Origin: Chloroflexi bacterium HGW-Chloroflexi-6
GTDB taxonomy: Bacteria > Chloroflexota > Anaerolineae > Anaerolineales > Villigracilaceae
Direction of reading: 5' to 3'
Length of the DNA stretch: 64,000 nucleotides
Assembly: GCA_002840685.1 (NCBI GenBank)
Contig: PHBU01000008.1
Location: forward strand, 1-64,000
Every line of letters starts with the position of its first letter. Within the stretch, counting starts at the first letter, position 1. Positions 1 through 6,907 of the stretch are shown here, in pieces. Both the position numbers and the translations under genes were made by a program. The notes under the pieces are model-generated. The model was given only the letters and a program-made list of their open reading frames with translations. It had not been told where the DNA came from and did no database searches.

Positions 1-54
1 CAGTGGTGTTATTCGCTCCCATTGTTCATTGGTCAAGTCGCCTCGATTTGTCAT
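1..54 (-). CDS. Insertion-sequence transposase, N-terminus only (cut by window edge)
   Basis: Reading leftward from an ATG at 54, the first 18 codons give MTNRGDLTNEQWERITPL. The motif LTNEQWERI-PL is the usual opening of IS5/IS4-superfamily transposases, which continue into a DDE catalytic domain that lies outside the window. The start is ten bases beyond the stop of the neighbouring leftward gene, whose reading frame it appears to have interrupted. The family is judged from this short stretch only, so the exact IS group and the end of the element cannot be fixed. Confidence 0.6.
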   Translation of the reverse strand, partial: MTNRGDLTNEQWERITPL

Positions 55-63
55 GGCGACAAT

Positions 64-621
64 TTAACCACTATTTTGTATTTTGCATACAGACCCTAGC
101 AATTTGCTATTCCAGTCATCAATTGGTGAGTAAAAACCAACCATGTCTGGATGGACCCATTCGCTTAACGAATTATGCTTTGATCTTTCGTGATAGATAG
201 TTTTTGTATAAACCTGCTTGCCGCGATTAAATGATGTGTTAGTGTAAGCAAAATAAGCCAAAATAGGATGAAGTTTGCGCTCATGAAAATCAAAGCCGCT
301 CGTCTTTTTGGGTTCGATGGCCTTTACAGAGGCTGTAACGTTATTCAAATCGTCTGATTTAACTTCATTTTGCCGTGTCAATAGAAAAAATCTTGCAGGA
401 TTTCTACCAACCTTGATAAAGCGAGTTTGTGAATTATCTCGAATATCTACAAAAAGCCTTGCGCCTAAAGTTTGCCAGGGCGTTTTGCCTGTGATAGCAA
501 GTTTCGAATCTAATCCACTTGCTTTGCCGTACTCCCAGATTTCTTGGAATGTCATAGGCTTTGGCGCAGATTTTAGAATTTCTTGAGCAAAATCGAGAAA
601 GGTATATTTTGACGATGCCAT
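64..621 (-). pseudogene. HARE-HTH / HrgA-like (COG2958) protein, C-terminally truncated
   Basis: The 185-residue product begins with a winged-helix HARE-HTH domain (about residues 5-85, including MTFQEIWEYG and GKTPWQTLGARL). A second conserved block follows (about 110-172, HERKLHPILAYFAY and YTKTIYHE, then WVHPDMVGFYSP). This two-part layout is that of COG2958/HrgA proteins, often found near restriction or other defence genes. Family members normally continue for roughly 100 more residues. Here the last residues are unrelated and a transposase start follows at once, so an IS insertion has probably removed the C-terminus. The function is unknown; a DNA-related or defence role is inferred from the family only. 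Confidence 0.6.
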
Positions 622-961
622 GAAATGTCCTGACTAAATTATAGGAGGGCGGCCAACTATGAATGATCTCAGCAGCTTATACTACTTTGGGCTGCATCCA
701 TCTAGCCATTCAATGGTTTTGCCATTGATGTTTTACATACTTAAGGTGGATAGGGCAAAAGCAAAAAATGAATAGCCCAAGATTTCAATAACCCCCGCCT
801 GGTTGGCTCTTCAGGGCTGGCGCTGCCCGGCAAGGCAGGCAAAACCGGCAAGAGCAAGATCCCTACCCACAGGCAGAAGACGCTTCATTATTATACGACA
901 AACCCCCGCCGAAAATTGGCGGGGGTTTGTCGTCATCCTGTGCTGCACATAGTAATCAGTG
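622..961. other. Intergenic stretch without a gene
   Basis: No frame here has a plausible start, ribosome-binding site and coding character. The only recognisable structure is the strong hairpin at 895-933. The remainder (about 640-890) shows imperfect short inverted repeats and looks like a non-coding spacer between the truncated HrgA-like gene and the tRNA. Confidence 0.5.
895..933 (-). terminator. Intrinsic terminator downstream of tRNA-Ala
   Basis: A perfect 16-bp stem (895-910 with 918-933) encloses a 7-base loop. It lies just past the 3' end of the leftward tRNA-Ala gene. On that strand the stem is followed by an AU-rich stretch rather than a pure U-run, so termination is likely but perhaps bidirectional and imperfect. 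Confidence 0.75.
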
Positions 962-1034
962 TGGACCTGAGGGGATTCGAACCCCTGGCCTCCTCAGTGC
1001 GATTGAGGCGCGCTCCCAACTGCGCTACAGGCCC
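962..1034 (-). tRNA. tRNA-Ala (anticodon CGC)
   Basis: The gene folds as a full cloverleaf. The 7-bp acceptor pairs 1028-1034 with 963-969 and the discriminator is A. The anticodon stem CCTCA/TGAGG encloses loop ATCGCAC, which places CGC at positions 34-36, and the T-arm contains GTTCGAATC. CGC reads GCG alanine codons. No CCA is encoded. It is a host tRNA lying between the IS-damaged gene and radC, and it is not the phage attachment site. Confidence 0.95.
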
Positions 1035-1138
1035 ATCAATAGAGCCCAATGATTTTAGCTGAGGCGCGGGTGAATGTCAAGAAAAGCGTGCGGCCAGTTT
1101 TGCTGTAAAATTGAATATCTTATTGTGAGGATTGAAAA

Positions 1139-1531
1139 ATGGCCGAGCCCAACGCTTCCCGACCGATGTATCGGATCACCGACTTGCATGACGATGACCG
1201 TCCGCGCGAGCGCCTGCAAAAACTGGGGCCGCAGGCGCTTTCGAACGCCGAGCTGATCGCCATCCTGCTGCGGGTGGGCGTGCCGGGCGAGAATGCCGTC
1301 CAGGTCGGGCAGCGTTTGCTGCACAAATTTGGCGGCATCGCCGGAATCCACCGCGCGCCGTTCGATGAGCTACTTCACCAGCACGGGATCGGCGAGGCCA
1401 AAGCGGCCCAGATCAAGGCCGCCATCGAACTCGGACGCAGGCTGACCCTCGAATCGCCCGAAGAACGACCGTCCATTAACTCGCCCGCGGACGCCGCCGT
1501 TTTGCTAGAGTATGAACTACAAAAACGCTGA
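1139..1531 (+). pseudogene. radC: radC, N-terminal half (split by prophage)
   Basis: The product starts MAEPNASRPMYRITDLHDDDRPRE and carries the N-terminal UPF0758 and helix-hairpin-helix part of RadC (HKFGGIAGIHRAPFDELLHQHGIGEAKAAQ region). True RadC sequence ends at the CT in codon 123 (1505-1506). The last codons and the stop come from the prophage end. The JAMM/MPN domain is on the other side of the prophage at 41256-41598. An SD-like GAGG lies about 8 bases before the ATG. The fragment could be translated as a 130-residue HhH-only protein. RadC is a conserved protein whose once-supposed DNA-repair role is uncertain. Confidence 0.93.
1486..1527. other. attL: left host-prophage junction
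   Basis: Host radC sequence runs up to CT at 1505-1506 and phage sequence begins at 1507. The phage arm 1507-1527 ends in TACAAAAACG, the reverse complement of CGTTTTTGTA at 41233-41242 beside the right junction. With CT as centre, the 21-base arms from the two junctions are complementary at 18 positions, as expected of the attP of a serine integrase. The integrase gene begins 29 bases further on. Confidence 0.88.
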
Positions 1532-1555
1532 AAGAAAGCCCCATTGCGGGGCTTT

Positions 1556-3097
1556 TTATTTTATGACGGTTTCGATGATGTTTCCCTGGGGGTCTATCAC
1601 AAAGTGGCTGACGATATAGCTGAGAGTCTTGTTGACTTCCTGGTGATCGGCTTCGCGCATCCAGGTGAGCAGGCCGACTTCGGCGGCGATGGCGCGCAGG
1701 GCTTCGAGCGCGGCCTGGCGGGCTTTGTTGTCGCCGATGGTGCGGCTCATTTCACGGTCGATGGTTTCGAGGGCTTTGATCTTTTCATTGATGCTGGCAA
1801 CGCGCTGCGAGAACTCTTCGAGATCGAACAGGCCGCCTTCAAAGCCATCGCCAATGCGGGCGCGGCGTTTGCGCAGATCTGCCAGCTCAGTTTCGTGGGT
1901 TTGGATGCTTTCGGTTTCCTGGGCATTGGCGCTGATGATCTCTGTAAACTTGGCGGCAACTTTTTCGAGCATATCATCATTGGTTTGTACCATGTGGGAG
2001 GCGTGGCCGACTGAGCAGCGCCAGGCAATGATGCGCTCATCGGGCGGGCGCTTTTCTCGGAGCGAGTGACGCCAGAGCGTGGCGCCACAAACGGAGCAGC
2101 GCAATAGGGCCGACAACTGACGGGTAACGTGGCCACGCAGCCAAGGGCGGCGACGGTCCAATTCCGCCAAAATAGCGAGGTGGGTATCCCAATCCCAGAC
2201 GGGCTGATGTTTGCCGGGGCCGGTCAGTATTTTATCGGAGGTCTGGTCGATCACGCGCCTGGTGCCGGTACGCAGATCTCGATGGGTTTTGGTGACACCC
2301 CAGCGCACCCGGCCAGCATAGAACGGGTTGCGCAAAATGCGGACGATGGTTGTGGGGTCCCATTCGGTGCGTGATTTGTCGCCGAGGCGCAGGCGTTTTT
2401 TAGGGATGGGCACTTGCATCTGTTCGAGCTTGTCTTTGACCTGGTAACTGGACTGGCCAGCCAGGATCATGTCTTTCATCATGTGCAGGATGGGCACAAT
2501 CTCGGGGATCAGCTCGGGAATGGCATCGGCGACGGTTTCTTGACCGGCGGGCTTGCGGTAACCCCAGGGCATGTTTGCAGCAGGCAGGCCTTTTTGGGTG
2601 ACGCGCTTGGGCATTTCGCTCAGGTATTTGCGGCGCAGGTTGGCGACGGCGGCACGCGAGATGATCTGATTCATGCCGCGCAGGATGAACTCAGCATCGG
2701 ATGAGTAGGGGGTGAAGGTGGCGGGGTCTTGCAATTCGAGCGGCTGGTTGACGCTGAAGATCTGGACGCCGTAGTGGGCCAGGGTGCGGGCAACGGGGTC
2801 GAGCAGCTCACGAAAGCGGTCATACTCATAGCAGATGATGACATCGAACTTGCCGGCTTTGGCATCGTCGAGCATTTGGCGCAGGGCGGGTATCTCGCGC
2901 TCGGCATCGGACAGGTTGATGTATTTGGTGCGGCTTTCACCTGGCACGATGTAGGGGCCAGCGCTCTCGACCCAGTTTTTCGATTTGGCAACAGAGCGCG
3001 AAACCTGCTCTTGGGTTTCGAGCGAGTAGCGGTCTTCTTCGGCCTGCTCGGCGGTTGAGACGGCGGCCCAGATGGCGTGGCGAATGGGTTTACTCAT
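1556..3097 (-). CDS. int: Large serine recombinase, phage integrase
   Basis: This 513-residue protein has the layout of large serine integrases. An N-terminal resolvase-type catalytic domain (about 8-160; serine 14 in AAVSTAEQ, DRFREL near 92) is followed by a recombinase domain (about 170-290, WGYRKP and RILRNPFYAGRVRWG). Then come a zinc-ribbon region (CSVCGATLWR, later WRCSVGH) and a C-terminal coiled coil (about 400-450). It catalyses integration into, and excision from, radC. The usual Arg two residues before the catalytic Ser (YxRVS) is Ala here and the second active-site Arg is displaced, so catalysis should be tested. The start codon lies four bases after the stop of the upstream membrane gene, suggesting coupled translation. 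Confidence 0.93.
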   Translation of the reverse strand: MSKPIRHAIWAAVSTAEQAEEDRYSLETQEQVSRSVAKSKNWVESAGPYIVPGESRTKYINLSDAEREIPALRQMLDDAKAGKFDVIICYEYDRFRELLDPVARTLAHYGVQIFSVNQPLELQDPATFTPYSSDAEFILRGMNQIISRAAVANLRRKYLSEMPKRVTQKGLPAANMPWGYRKPAGQETVADAIPELIPEIVPILHMMKDMILAGQSSYQVKDKLEQMQVPIPKKRLRLGDKSRTEWDPTTIVRILRNPFYAGRVRWGVTKTHRDLRTGTRRVIDQTSDKILTGPGKHQPVWDWDTHLAILAELDRRRPWLRGHVTRQLSALLRCSVCGATLWRHSLREKRPPDERIIAWRCSVGHASHMVQTNDDMLEKVAAKFTEIISANAQETESIQTHETELADLRKRRARIGDGFEGGLFDLEEFSQRVASINEKIKALETIDREMSRTIGDNKARQAALEALRAIAAEVGLLTWMREADHQEVNKTLSYIVSHFVIDPQGNIIETVIK

Positions 3098-3101
3098 GGA
3101 G

Positions 3102-3269
3102 TTATGCAGATAAGGCTGTAAGTGACAGGGCGATCAACAAGACGGTGACAACCCAATTGGCCAGGCTGCGGGCGGAGGTGGGCACGAAATCAGAAATTGA
3201 CAGGCAAGCGGGCAACGTGAGCAATAAAAGCCCAATCCAAACGCAGAGGGTGTTGAGCAGGAAGGCCAT
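3102..3269 (-). CDS. Small two-helix membrane protein
   Basis: The start at 3269 gives a 55-residue product with two hydrophobic segments, FLLNTLCVWIGLLLLTLPACL (N-terminal) and WVVTVLLIALSLTAL (C-terminal). The open frame extends further upstream, but the ATG at 3269 is chosen because it directly follows the 14-bp palindrome (9-base gap), whose sense-strand GTGAG could act as the ribosome-binding site. It ends four bases before the integrase start and is probably co-translated with it. I do not recognise a family. A role in immunity or superinfection exclusion would fit its place in the lysogeny operon but is only a guess. Confidence 0.55.
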   Translation of the reverse strand: MAFLLNTLCVWIGLLLLTLPACLSISDFVPTSARSLANWVVTVLLIALSLTALSA

Positions 3270-3278
3270 TCGTTTTTT

Positions 3279-3292
3279 CTCACACGTATGAG
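3279..3292. promoter_or_regulatory. 14-bp palindromic site, copy 1
   Basis: CTCACACGTATGAG. It lies 9 bases before the start of the small membrane protein (leftward). It is one of seven copies found only inside the prophage; the others are at 4655, 10191, 16195, 18549, 22832 and 39479. It could be a DNA operator or, at the RNA level, a small hairpin covering the ribosome-binding site. Confidence 0.75.
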
Positions 3293-3546
3293 GAAAATGG
3301 GGATTATTTCGATTGTGGCGAATACCTGACCAGACCAGAACGCACAAACGTTCTAGAATGGCCGAATTTGCCCAAAAACAGGGAGTAGGCTGCGATTTTT
3401 GGCGCTGTGGGCTGGTTGATATGGACGGAGCCGTTTTAGAGCCTTACAGCGCGTTTTCGGGTTTTGACATTCCCGTGCGAAGCGGGAAGAAGCCAACAAA
3501 GGTTATTTAATCAGTGCTGTGGGCCACGGCAGTGGGATACGCGCGA
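3293..3546. other. Gene-poor spacer with decayed duplicate
   Basis: No convincing gene is seen. On the minus strand, 3450-3509 encodes TFVGFFPLRTGMSKPENAL followed by a stop, nearly matching the C-terminal part of the membrane protein at 4656-5078. An in-frame stop just upstream shows it is a remnant. The segment is therefore best read as the leftover of a duplication. Confidence 0.55.
3462..3503. repeat. 42-bp direct repeat, copy 1
   Basis: Matches 4695-4736 at 40 of 42 positions with no gap. In copy 2 the sequence is inside an intact membrane-protein gene; here it is in a decayed fragment. Confidence 0.85.
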
Positions 3547-3951
3547 TCAGTATGGGCGGACGGTTATCCGAGCATCTTGAGCAAGAAGCTGAAAATCGTT
3601 GTCGCGGGTGTAAATGATAAGGTCGTATTTTTCAGCAGTGGCAGCCAGGATGACATCGCCAGGGGATGGCCCGTTTCCCCTATATTTGTGAAATAGCTCT
3701 GCTGCGCGAGTTGCTATTTGATCGTCAATAATGATTACCCTGCAAGGAGAAGTTGCCCACTCATATTTTCTTCTGGCATCCCGGTTGGCAATGCCTTGCC
3801 AAAGCTCAAATTTGGTATATGCCGAAATGCTGGCGAATATTTCTCCCTTGCCAGCCTGAATCAATATTTTCTTGGCACCATCATCGTTTGACTTAACGTG
3901 ATCGATGAATAAATTGGAATCAAGGATGTGTGTCGGGGTCGCTGACCACAT
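3547..3951 (-). CDS. PIN-domain protein (VapC-like toxin)
   Basis: The 134-residue product shows the PIN-domain acidic residues: Asp in HILDSNLFID near the N-terminus, Glu in KFELWQG, and Asp pairs in GPSPGDVILAATA and YTRDNDFQLL. PIN toxins are Mg-dependent ribonucleases, commonly VapC, that cleave tRNA or rRNA and are held in check by a partner antitoxin. The start overlaps the end of the upstream gene by 32 bases in another frame, as is common in toxin-antitoxin pairs. That upstream gene is not a recognisable VapB. A lysogeny-maintenance or anti-phage role is inferred from its place in the repressor operon. Confidence 0.8.
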   Translation of the reverse strand: MWSATPTHILDSNLFIDHVKSNDDGAKKILIQAGKGEIFASISAYTKFELWQGIANRDARRKYEWATSPCRVIIIDDQIATRAAELFHKYRGNGPSPGDVILAATAEKYDLIIYTRDNDFQLLAQDARITVRPY

Positions 3952-4318
3952 TGTAGATTTTTTCCAAGTCTTTGTTCAAAATTGCGTTCAGGGCTTCGAT
4001 AGACTCTTCGAGATTGTCGTCTGGCGCTGATCCACCCAATGCTTCAAGAGCTGCGATGTATTCATCGTCGCTCATGGATAGCAACACGGGGTCACTGGTG
4101 TAGCGCAGAGTCTTTTTTGAGCTTGGTGTGTTCATTACCGCATTTCCTGATGATGCAGATGCAATTATTACACCAATTGTAGCACTAACGGCCTGGCGAA
4201 AACCAGGATTGATGGCGCTCAATCTGTCAGACTGCCGGTAGGATGCGCCGAAATAAGCTGCCATCGCATTGGCAGCGCGCGTTGTTTCGAGATAAGTGGG
4301 TGTAGTAGCGGTGGTCAT
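3920..4318 (-). CDS. Unknown protein paired with PIN toxin; candidate antitoxin
   Basis: This 132-residue protein has an Ala-rich N-terminal half (a weakly hydrophobic SATIGVIIASA stretch) and an acidic C-terminal half (LSMSDDEYIAALEALGG, then DDNLEESIEALNAILNKDLEKIYN) that should form helices. Its stop lies within the PIN gene and its start overlaps the preceding stop by four bases (ATGA), so it is translated with both neighbours. The acidic helical tail would suit binding to a toxin, but I recognise no antitoxin fold or DNA-binding motif. The function is unassigned. Confidence 0.6.
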   Translation of the reverse strand: MTTATTPTYLETTRAANAMAAYFGASYRQSDRLSAINPGFRQAVSATIGVIIASASSGNAVMNTPSSKKTLRYTSDPVLLSMSDDEYIAALEALGGSAPDDNLEESIEALNAILNKDLEKIYNVVSDPDTHP

Positions 4319-4641
4319 AAGGATGTATCTGGGCTATTTGAAGTATCTGATTTTGCTGTTTTTATTAACCCTGCGAACACGTCTGCAAACATAGCAGCTG
4401 CGCTGGGAGGCATGATAATTCGCTGTACAAAAGCCATATGCGGCGATTTCTCTATTTGACCACGGGCGGGCCCGGCGCGATAGAAATCTAATACCACTTC
4501 TTCGGAGGATATGGAGATTTGCACCTGGTTAGAAAATATCGGCGGCGAGACAGATTCATCATCGGCCTGGGCCAGCATCCGATTTATCTCCACCTGGGTA
4601 ATTCCATGTGGTTTGGGGGTTGGTGCTTTATGTTTTGCCAT
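4315..4641 (-). CDS. DUF3467-like protein
   Basis: The 108-residue product contains NQVQISISSEEVVLDFYRAG and a later RIIMPPSAAAMFADVFAGLI. This resembles the short DUF3467 family (vqI-s-eevvLDF ... r-vmsp--ak-l---l), whose function is unknown. The ATG at 4641 is preferred over an earlier one at 4659 because the 14-bp palindrome lies 13 bases upstream of it and the earlier start would overlap the site. It is the third gene of the leftward repressor operon. Confidence 0.65.
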   Translation of the reverse strand: MAKHKAPTPKPHGITQVEINRMLAQADDESVSPPIFSNQVQISISSEEVVLDFYRAGPARGQIEKSPHMAFVQRIIMPPSAAAMFADVFAGLIKTAKSDTSNSPDTSL

Positions 4642-4654
4642 TCGGTTTTTCTTT

Positions 4655-4668
4655 CTCACACGTATGAG
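4655..4668. promoter_or_regulatory. 14-bp palindromic site, copy 2
   Basis: CTCACACGTATGAG. It spans the last codons and stop of the 4656-5078 gene and lies 13 bases before the DUF3467-like start. In the sense direction it reads CTCATACGTGTGAG, as at 3279 and 39479, the two other sites that precede start codons. Confidence 0.75.
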
Positions 4669-5078
4669 ACGGGCGGAGATCTATGTTTTTCTGATTTTGA
4701 CATTCCCATGCGAAGCGGGAAAAAGCCAACAAAGGTAACAGCAGCCAAGATTGTGACGGTCCAAGCCACGATGATGCTGCTGGGGTGAACGGGCAAAAAC
4801 GGAATCAGCAAGAATTGCAGGGCCAGCAAAGGCAGGTAGAGCATCAGCCAGCGGTGATATTTTTGCGATTGCGGATTGCGCTGGTCGCCGATCTCATGGT
4901 AACGGGGTGCAGCGCGGCGGTTAATCAGCGGGTATGGCAATAGGCGAATGGTGTCTTGATACCTACGCTGCCTGGCAGCTTTACGCCGACATGATTCGAG
5001 GCGCGCAAGCAAAAGGATGGTGATCTCTTCGCGTTCATCTTGGGTGGCCATGTTGTAAATTTGTCGCCAAGTTTTCAT
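4656..5078 (-). CDS. Membrane protein with basic N-terminal domain
   Basis: This 140-residue protein starts with a charged helical region (about 1-75, many Arg) and ends with two adjacent transmembrane segments, WLMLYLPLLALQFLLIPFL and IIVAWTVTILAAVTFVGFF. Its start overlaps the previous stop by four bases. A 42-bp piece of its 3' part is repeated at 3462-3503. I do not recognise the family. A location in the repressor operon suggests expression in the lysogen. Confidence 0.6.
   Translation of the reverse strand: MKTWRQIYNMATQDEREEITILLLARLESCRRKAARQRRYQDTIRLLPYPLINRRAAPRYHEIGDQRNPQSQKYHRWLMLYLPLLALQFLLIPFLPVHPSSIIVAWTVTILAAVTFVGFFPLRMGMSKSEKHRSPPVSYV
4695..4736. repeat. 42-bp direct repeat, copy 2
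   Basis: 40 of 42 positions match 3462-3503. Here it encodes the second transmembrane segment and following loop of the membrane protein. Confidence 0.85.
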
Positions 5079-5347
5079 TCAAGAGGCTCAATTGTAATAA
5101 TTACAAAATCTATTTCGGATTGAGGAGCATCTGCATAAGGCGCTTCGCTAATGTCGCGTGGGCTATGCAGAACATCAGTAACCCTGTAAATATCGCTAAT
5201 GATCAGCTCGGGCTTAAATGCGTATTCTTTAAATCTCAATAACGATATTCTTTCACCAATGCCGGGGGGAGCTGCATTGGTGAAGTAACTTGCAATTCTT
5301 CCAACCTTTGGAATATCAAAAGATAGCCAATAGGCATAATCAGCCAT
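5075..5347 (-). CDS. Hypothetical protein, 90 residues
   Basis: Overlaps the repressor gene by 8 bases and the next gene by 4 (ATGA), so it sits firmly in the leftward operon. The product has mixed beta-like segments (ADYAYWLSFDIP, FKPELIISDIYRV, DFVIITIEPLE) and no membrane segment or known motif. It may be a small soluble beta protein. No function can be assigned. Confidence 0.6.
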   Translation of the reverse strand: MADYAYWLSFDIPKVGRIASYFTNAAPPGIGERISLLRFKEYAFKPELIISDIYRVTDVLHSPRDISEAPYADAPQSEIDFVIITIEPLE

Positions 5348-5735
5348 TTTGCTTACCTGGTTTGAAGTTGGCTGCGCGGGCGGCGGCTTCGGCTGTTTTG
5401 CGGCGTTCGATCTTCATCAAGGCAATTTGGCGCAATTCTGCCTGTTCTTCGGTGGGCAATTCTCCAAGCAAGTATTCCCAGTCTTCAAATCGATCTTGCT
5501 CTGCTGGGGCTTCAGGTAATAACCCAGCTTTACGAAAAACACTAACAGGGGACAAACCAAGCGCTTTTGCTATCGCAACGAGTGCAGCCGAATCAGGATT
5601 AGTTCTGCGCCTGTTTACATAATCACTCACAGACTGCCGAGTTAAACCAGACATTCTCGACAGATCCGCTTGCGACCAGTTGCGCAAATTCATTTGTTCC
5701 AAAAGCCAATCGCTAAAGTCCATAAGTGCATACAT
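5340..5735 (-). CDS. XRE-family HTH repressor (CI-like)
   Basis: The 131-residue product has a Cro/C1-type helix-turn-helix at about residues 10-65 (WSQADLSRMSGLTRQSVSDYVNRRR, then LVAIAKALGLSPVSVFRKAG) and an acidic, helical C-terminal part with no peptidase domain. It is first in the leftward lysogeny operon and divergent from a Cro-like gene, the classic place for the lysogenic repressor. No clear ribosome-binding site precedes either possible start (5735 or 5723), so leaderless translation, as for lambda cI, is possible. It probably binds the dyad at 5811-5830; whether it also binds the 14-bp sites is unknown. Confidence 0.85.
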   Translation of the reverse strand: MYALMDFSDWLLEQMNLRNWSQADLSRMSGLTRQSVSDYVNRRRTNPDSAALVAIAKALGLSPVSVFRKAGLLPEAPAEQDRFEDWEYLLGELPTEEQAELRQIALMKIERRKTAEAAARAANFKPGKQNG

Positions 5736-5770
5736 TTTGTCACAAAGTTGTAGCGCAACTGCTATTCAAT

Positions 5771-5830
5771 TTGTCGTCAGCTATTGACATTGTATTATTT
5801 TGGTTGTATTATGTTGTCAGATGACGACAT
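5771..5830 (+). promoter_or_regulatory. Early rightward promoter with operator dyad
   Basis: Near-consensus -35 TTGACA at 5784-5789 and -10 TATTAT at 5807-5812 are 17 bases apart and drive the Cro-like gene. Immediately over and after the -10, 5811-5830 reads ATGTTGTCA-GA-TGACGACAT, two 9-base arms with one mismatch. A further half-site TTGTCGTCA lies at 5771-5779, just upstream of the -35. This layout suits repression of the early promoter by the divergent XRE protein. Confidence 0.8.
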
Positions 5831-5865
5831 ACTGTAGTCAAACAACGATAAACGGGAGAACGCAG

Positions 5866-6186
5866 ATGACTGAATTGCAATTTGACCTTAAGCGCGGAAT
5901 GAATGCCTGGGTGACACAGAACGCCAGCATTCGCAATTTTGCCGATGCGCTTGGTTATCAATACACCAATGCCTGGACGATCTTGCGCGGCAAACAGCCC
6001 GTGACGGTTGAAGCGATTGGGCGCTTTGCCCTGGCTTATGGCCCGGCAGCCCTGGGGGAAATGTTGAGCATGGCTGGCCTGACCGATCAACAGGAAGTGA
6101 AATTTCAAAACGGTGTGCCGGTGGCTGAATACGTGAATCACAGCGAGCCGGTCTATGTTGATTTCGAAATGGAAGCGGGCGCTTGA
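5866..6186 (+). CDS. Cro-like HTH regulator
   Basis: The ATG at 5866 follows a GGGAGA ribosome-binding site and gives 106 residues. Residues about 20-65 (NASIRNFADALGYQYTNAWTIL, then VTVEAIGRFALAYG) look like a helix-turn-helix of the Cro/transcription-factor type. It is the first gene of the rightward early operon and faces the CI-like gene, so it is the likely lytic switch protein. An in-frame ATG at 5800 would place the promoter inside the gene and is rejected. Confidence 0.75.
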   Translation: MTELQFDLKRGMNAWVTQNASIRNFADALGYQYTNAWTILRGKQPVTVEAIGRFALAYGPAALGEMLSMAGLTDQQEVKFQNGVPVAEYVNHSEPVYVDFEMEAGA

Positions 6187-6263
6187 GAGCCATGTCACGC
6201 TTGCTTCACGATTTGCCTCTGTTTCCCACGCTATAGTGGGTCAGTAAAACAGGAGAGAAGGCC

Positions 6264-6428
6264 ATGCATTTGACTTTGAAACAGATCCAGATTTTGACCG
6301 ATGCGCTTACGCGCTTCAAGGCCCAGCGCGAGGCGCGGCTGATGGCTGAGCAACGGATGCAGGCGGCGTTTGGGCCGGATGTGGAAGTGAAACTTGAAGA
6401 CGTGAAGGTGCTCGAGGTGATGGCGTGA
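6264..6428 (+). CDS. Small early protein, 54 residues
   Basis: Starts after an AGGAGAG ribosome-binding site and ends by overlapping the GTG of the next gene. The product (MHLTLKQIQILTDAL, QREARLMAEQRMQ) is charged and helical and may be a coiled coil. No family is recognised. Confidence 0.6.
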   Translation: MHLTLKQIQILTDALTRFKAQREARLMAEQRMQAAFGPDVEVKLEDVKVLEVMA

Positions 6429-6637
6429 ACGAGAACATGTGCGTTGCAACCGGGTTCGTGTACCGCGGCGAGGCCATCCACACGCTGGCAAGTGGGCAGG
6501 TGGTGATGTTCCCCAGCTGGCTGGGTGGCAAGGTCGGGGCTGAGTTTGCCAACAAGAGCGAAGCCAAGGCTTTTGTTGATGCGCGGCTGGTGGCGTGTCA
6601 GGTTCCAGGTGTTATGTGTCAGGCAGTGATGGCATGA
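6425..6637 (+). CDS. Small early protein, 70 residues, GTG start
   Basis: The GTG at 6425 overlaps the previous stop (GTGA) and the end overlaps the next ATG, giving a tightly coupled trio. The product (FVYRGEAIHTLASGQVVMFP) looks like a small beta-strand protein. No family is recognised. Confidence 0.5.
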   Translation: MNENMCVATGFVYRGEAIHTLASGQVVMFPSWLGGKVGAEFANKSEAKAFVDARLVACQVPGVMCQAVMA

Positions 6638-6849
6638 GCTTCGATAAATACAACAAGAGCGACCCGGAAGTGAAAGCGGCAAATGCCCGCAAGGGCAAGT
6701 TAACTGCTGCTGAGAACGAAGCCGCTTTGCAAGCCCGGATTGACGCGGTCGTGGCGAAGGCAAAGGCGCAGGCTGAGAAGGGTCCGGGGTACGACGCGGT
6801 GATGGACTTTCGACACCAACATCAGTGGCGCGGGTCCAAGCTTGGGTAA
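6634..6849 (+). CDS. Small early protein, 71 residues
   Basis: The start at 6634 overlaps the preceding stop. The product is charged and helical (NKSDPEVKAANARKGKL, ARIDAVVAKAKAQAEK). No family is recognised; nucleic-acid contact is possible because of its lysine content, but this is a guess. Confidence 0.5.
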   Translation: MSFDKYNKSDPEVKAANARKGKLTAAENEAALQARIDAVVAKAKAQAEKGPGYDAVMDFRHQHQWRGSKLG

Positions 6850-6907
6850 TTGGTTGGTGGTGCGCGGGTCAAGTTCATGAGATCAGCGTATCACAGGAGA
6901 ACAGCAA

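Noticed and set aside
962..1034. tRNA-Ala as the attachment site of the prophage
   Set aside because: No tRNA fragment is repeated at the right end; the split radC and the symmetric attP arms show that radC is the target.
3313..3696. Two short rightward open frames in the lysogeny arm
   Set aside because: They run opposite to the operon, lack ribosome-binding sites and overlap the decayed repeat and the PIN gene.
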